The translations under genes were made by a program, and so were the position numbers. The notes below the pieces were generated by a model. It was not told where the DNA came from, did not search any database, and saw only the letters and a list, made by a program, of their open reading frames with translations. Of a DNA stretch of 64,000 bases, positions 61,197-64,000 are shown piece after piece. The stretch is from Saccharopolyspora gloriosae. GTDB lineage: Bacteria > Actinomycetota > Actinomycetes > Mycobacteriales > Pseudonocardiaceae. Location: positions 6,697,501 to 6,761,500 of the forward strand of contig NZ_JACHIV010000001.1 of NCBI RefSeq assembly GCF_014203325.1, written 5' to 3'. How positions within the stretch are numbered: position 1 is the first letter of the stretch; each line of letters opens with the position of its first letter.

Positions 61197-62036
61197 TCAG
61201 GTGGTGATGAGGTCGGCATGGATGGCGGTGGCCATCGCGTCCGGGACCTTCACCACCTGTTGCACGTCCGCCGGCGCGAAACCCCGGCCGTCTTCGGCCG
61301 CTTGGTCGCGGGCGCGCTTGAGCGCGTCGACGACGTGCGCGGGCAGACGCGGACCCCGTTTCACCGGCTCAGCCGGAACTGCCGGAGGCGTCGGCGTGGG
61401 TGCTTCCGGCGTGGCCGGAGCCGGGGCCGGCTGCGGGACTACTTTCTTGGTTTCCGCAGGTGAGTCATGCTCTGCTGCGTCGGCGTAGCCCTGCATCACG
61501 ACTTGCCGTGACCGGGCCTGAATCACCGGGATCACCTCGGCCAGGCCGTAGACGACCACCGGAATGATCAGGTGCACCGCCAGCGACCCGAGCTGGAACC
61601 GGGCCGGGTCGAGTTGCGGGATCACGTTCATGAACAGCGTCGTGCCGAGTAGGACCCGTTTGATCCGTGTCCACCAGTGGTGACCGGGCTCGACCCCGTG
61701 GGCGAGGATCACGGCTTCGAAGTTGAGCAGCAGGATCAGCAGCCCCGCGAACATCGGTTCCACCGTCCAGGCCGCCCACCACACCGGATCACCCGTACCC
61801 GCGTCACCAGCGAGGAAGGCTTGGACTCCGGTGGTGGTGAACGAGAGCCCGAGGGCGAGGAAGAACCACAGCCCGGCCACGGTCCGGCGCCGGGTGCGTT
61901 CCATCGCGACGGCGATCAGGTCGGGGTCGAGTGACAGGGGGCGGAGTCGTTTGGACTCGGCGATGCGTTCGCCCAGCCGCTCCACCCGCCGAGTCCGCCC
62001 CGACCCCCGATCAGAGTTCTTGCGGAACGGCCACAT
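61197..62036 (-). CDS. SpdB-like spread membrane protein
   Basis: The 279-residue protein has a basic N-terminus (MWPFRKNSDRGSGRTRRVER), four membrane helices between about residues 55 and 170 (FFLALGLSFTTTGVQAFLAG, FAGLLILLLNFEAVILAHGV) and a Pro/Ala-rich linker. A C-terminal helical domain follows (LPAHVVDALKRARDQAAEDG). This is the plan of the Spd proteins that help move AICE DNA within the mycelium. The ATG at 62036 follows AAAGGGGGCGGG. Confidence 0.78.
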   Translation of the reverse strand: MWPFRKNSDRGSGRTRRVERLGERIAESKRLRPLSLDPDLIAVAMERTRRRTVAGLWFFLALGLSFTTTGVQAFLAGDAGTGDPVWWAAWTVEPMFAGLLILLLNFEAVILAHGVEPGHHWWTRIKRVLLGTTLFMNVIPQLDPARFQLGSLAVHLIIPVVVYGLAEVIPVIQARSRQVVMQGYADAAEHDSPAETKKVVPQPAPAPATPEAPTPTPPAVPAEPVKRGPRLPAHVVDALKRARDQAAEDGRGFAPADVQQVVKVPDAMATAIHADLITT

Positions 62037-62050
62037 ACCCGCCCCCTTTC

Positions 62051-62236
62051 CTATTCCTCGGTTGTGGTGGTGATCAGGGCTTTGACGCCCTGCACGATCA
62101 GCGCGAGCACGAGCAGCACCAGGAGCCCGGCAGCCGGACCGGCCAGCGCCCAGACGAGGGCCACCAGGCCCACGGCCAGCAGCCCGGTCAGGGCGAGCGC
62201 GGCTAACGAGCCGAGGGTCAAATGCACGTGGAACAT
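62051..62236 (-). CDS. Small two-helix membrane protein of the AICE
   Basis: The 61-residue protein consists mostly of two membrane helices (SLAALALTGLLAVGLVALVW and AAGLLVLLVLALIVQGVKAL) with a short polar tail ITTTTEE. GGAG lies 8 bases upstream of the ATG at 62236. Its place between traB and the SpdB-like gene suggests a spread (SpdA-type) role. Confidence 0.75.
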   Translation of the reverse strand: MFHVHLTLGSLAALALTGLLAVGLVALVWALAGPAAGLLVLLVLALIVQGVKALITTTTEE

Positions 62237-62276
62237 GGCGAATCTCCAATCACAGCAAGGGAAAAGGAACTTCCGG

Positions 62277-63743
62277 CTAGGCGGCGTCGTGGTCTTCGTC
62301 GTCGCCGTCGAAGGAGTCGATCTGTTCGATGTCGGCTTCGGTGATCTCCGCGATGGCACTACGTCGAGGGCGCGGCGGTGTCGCGGGCTGCTCAGTACGC
62401 CGGATCGGGGTGACGCTGGCGCCGACGCAGTAGGCGACGAGGGCGGCGATGTCGTCGTCGCTGGTGAATGCGGCCCGCACGCGGAGGGGTTCGCGGCGGC
62501 CGTCGTGTTTGACGTAGCCGACGCCGGGCATGATCTCCGGAATCTGATCCGCCAGAGCCCCGCGGTCACGGACGCCTTCGCCCAAGGTCATGTCGACGTA
62601 CGAGGCCTCATCGAGTCGCAGGGCGATCTTGGTGGGGAACAGGCCCCGCATCGGCACGTTGTCCTTGTGCGGCTCCTGCACCGCCCCCACAACCCGACCG
62701 AGCACGGCCCGGTACTGGGTCAGGGCCTTGCCCAGCAGTGGTTCGAACTCCCGGGCAATGTCGCGGGTGCAGTACTGGGTCATCGCGGCCAGCTCGTCCA
62801 CGATCAGCACATCCATCGGCGTCTCAGCCGACGCCGTAGCCGTGCGCACGCCTTGGCGGCCGAGGTCTTCCTTCCGGGCGTCCAAGGTCGTGACGTACTC
62901 GCGCATGAGTTCCAGGCCGGTTTCGTCGCTGTCGGCGAAGCGGTGGAACATCTCCCGCCCCGCCCCGAACTCCATCCCGCCCTTCGGGTCGATCACCCAC
63001 AACCGCACCGACCCCGCCCGAATCAACGGCGCAAGCTGCCGGATCAAGCCCCACAACCAGGAGCCCTTCCCCGAACCGGTGGCCCCGGCCAACAGGATGT
63101 GCAGACCCCGTAGGAGGTCGAGGGCGAAGTCTCGGCCGTACTCGGTCCGCCCGATCACCAGGCGGGCCAGATCCACCGACTCCACCGACTCCGGCAACGC
63201 AGGCAGCGGGACGGGCATCTCATCGAACGGCTCGCGACGCTGGAAATCCAGGCTGATCACACCCGGCTTCAGCGTGCGCACCGTGGCACGGCGTGCCCGG
63301 TAGGCGTTGGCGAGGCGTTCGAGTACGGCTTCGAAGTCGCCGGGTTCCTGGGTCTTGACCATCCGAATGCGCACGTGGTCCCAGCACCACGAAGACGACA
63401 CCCGCAACACCTTCGGCGCCCACGAACGGCCCCGGTGATCGGTCACGACGAGCCCGGCTCGATACGCGAGGTCGAACCACTGGCGCTGGTAGACCGCCCA
63501 CCGTCTCCACCACGCCCGCAACAACCGGCCCGCGAACCGGTCGAACGTCGGACGATCCAACAAGCACCAGGACGCACCGGCCACCACCGCGATACCGGCG
63601 GCACTGAGCACCACCAGGTAACCCAGCCACACCACCGACGCACCCAGCACGACCGTGCTCGTCATCGAACGCGGATGCCGTGCCACCCACTTCCCCGCAG
63701 CCCGTGCCGGAGTCGTTCCCACCGCTACCCGTGTGTCCGTCAT
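62277..63743 (-). CDS. traB: FtsK/SpoIIIE-type conjugal DNA translocase TraB
   Basis: The 488-residue protein has two membrane helices (about 30-60), a middle domain and the motor with Walker A LLAGATGSGKGSWL (about 217-230), IDPKGGMEFGAG, Walker B DVLIVDELAAM (311-321) and an arginine-finger region. A basic and acidic C-terminus ends the protein; the true DNA-binding gamma domain is short. TraB forms a hexamer at hyphal tips and pumps double-stranded AICE DNA. The ATG at 63743 follows GGGGAG. Confidence 0.93.
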   Translation of the reverse strand: MTDTRVAVGTTPARAAGKWVARHPRSMTSTVVLGASVVWLGYLVVLSAAGIAVVAGASWCLLDRPTFDRFAGRLLRAWWRRWAVYQRQWFDLAYRAGLVVTDHRGRSWAPKVLRVSSSWCWDHVRIRMVKTQEPGDFEAVLERLANAYRARRATVRTLKPGVISLDFQRREPFDEMPVPLPALPESVESVDLARLVIGRTEYGRDFALDLLRGLHILLAGATGSGKGSWLWGLIRQLAPLIRAGSVRLWVIDPKGGMEFGAGREMFHRFADSDETGLELMREYVTTLDARKEDLGRQGVRTATASAETPMDVLIVDELAAMTQYCTRDIAREFEPLLGKALTQYRAVLGRVVGAVQEPHKDNVPMRGLFPTKIALRLDEASYVDMTLGEGVRDRGALADQIPEIMPGVGYVKHDGRREPLRVRAAFTSDDDIAALVAYCVGASVTPIRRTEQPATPPRPRRSAIAEITEADIEQIDSFDGDDEDHDAA

Positions 63744-63766
63744 GTGTGCTCCCCGGAAAAGAAAAT

Positions 63767-63800
63767 GGGGTGCCGGACTCCGATGTGGAATCCGGCACCC
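63767..63800. terminator. Hairpin upstream of traB
   Basis: A perfect 10-bp stem (63767-63776 with 63791-63800) with a 14-base loop lies between the upstream AICE gene and traB. Confidence 0.55.
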
Positions 63801-63828
63801 TGGTGCCGATGTGTTCTGTTCTGCTGGT

Positions 63829-64000
63829 CTAGCTGCGCCGTTCGGCCATCTCCAACTGTGCGATGACCTCACCGACCGCGGTTTTCACCGCCTTCAGTTC
63901 GGATGCGACTTCTTTCGGTGTTCCGAATTTGCGCAGGACTCGGTTCATCGCGGCCATCGAGGAATCGATCCGCCGCACCGTCCCGTACACGCTCTCGCCC
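63829..64000 (-). CDS. AICE hypothetical protein (partial, 5' end beyond window)
   Basis: The frame ends with SELKAVKTAVGEVIAQLEMA and ERRS before a TAG at 63829-63831. The visible 57 residues (including VYGTVRRIDSSMAAMNRVLR) are helical and polar, possibly a coiled coil. It is the gene upstream of traB. The function is unknown. Confidence 0.6.
   Translation of the reverse strand, partial: GESVYGTVRRIDSSMAAMNRVLRKFGTPKEVASELKAVKTAVGEVIAQLEMAERRS

Larger units (their letters stand above)
58398..64000 (-). mobile_element. AICE (pSAM2-type integrative conjugative element), partial
   Basis: Directly beyond tRNA-Lys lie int, xis, repSA, two membrane spread-type genes and an FtsK-type traB, all on the minus strand and tightly packed. 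This is the standard actinomycete AICE order, which transfers double-stranded DNA through a TraB hexamer. Integration at a tRNA 3' end is normal. The other att site and any regulator or pra-type gene lie beyond position 64000. Confidence 0.92.

Overview
The window is very GC-rich DNA with long overlapping ORFs, frequent GTG starts and GTGA/ATGA gene overlaps. It comes from an actinomycete, most likely a member of the Pseudonocardiaceae (Saccharopolyspora-like). Support: mycothiol synthesis (MshD), actinobacterial GlnR, DUF3073, DUF1416, an RsiG/AmfC anti-sigma factor, an LmeA-like protein and a pSAM2-type integrative element. From memory, the core gene order matches the Mycobacterium tuberculosis block from purL (Rv0803) to phoY2 (Rv0821c). 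No database search was run.

Layout. 1-1.7 kb: an MBL-fold hydrolase fragment and an NAD-dependent epimerase whose 3' end runs through a 25-base C tract into a structured repeat. 2.4-5.8 kb: purS, a 47-codon ORF, purQ and purL, all joined by 4-base overlaps. 6.1-7.1 kb: an AT-richer islet with a BrnT-like toxin and a long ribbon-helix-helix partner. 7.4-23 kb: accessory genes: secreted proteins, TetR, two pentapeptide-type membrane paralogues, a GH25 muramidase, a GGDEF-EAL protein, a GH15 glycosidase with glucose dehydrogenase, an SseB-like protein, a subtilisin and an HTH regulator. 23.3-28.7 kb: SCP2-like protein, purF, purM, DUF4396 and DUF3073. 28.9-37.7 kb: a conserved unknown, a methyltransferase, asparaginase with RsiG, a BKACE-family protein, Fur with YgfZ, a class IV aminotransferase, a nitrobindin-fold protein and a CmoB-like methyltransferase. 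37.9-41.3 kb: a sulfur operon (DUF4395, rhodanese, DUF1416) behind a cysteine-containing leader peptide, then LmeA with a thioredoxin. 42.4-48.4 kb: glnR, mshD and pstSCAB. 48.4-50.2 kb: a decayed stretch with three truncated genes. 50.2-58.2 kb: an XRE regulator, phoU, a 999-residue LCP protein, a second GGDEF protein, a lipoprotein and DusB. From 58.3 kb to the right edge: tRNA-Lys(TTT) followed by an integrated AICE (int, xis, repSA, two membrane spread-type genes, traB), whose far end lies outside the window.

Working together. The pur genes cover three steps of de novo purine synthesis. pstSCAB and phoU each carry an upstream PHO box (two 11-base direct repeats), so both are probably PhoP-controlled although they are 4 kb apart and opposite in direction. 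Two c-di-GMP enzymes and the c-di-GMP-binding anti-sigma factor RsiG lie in the same window.

Most notable unexplained signal: a roughly 160-bp dispersed, multi-stem repeat with three complete copies (0.5, 23.0 and 37.8 kb) and one half copy (35.1 kb). Its outer 17-bp stem shows compensatory base-pair changes between copies, which argues that the folded form is maintained.
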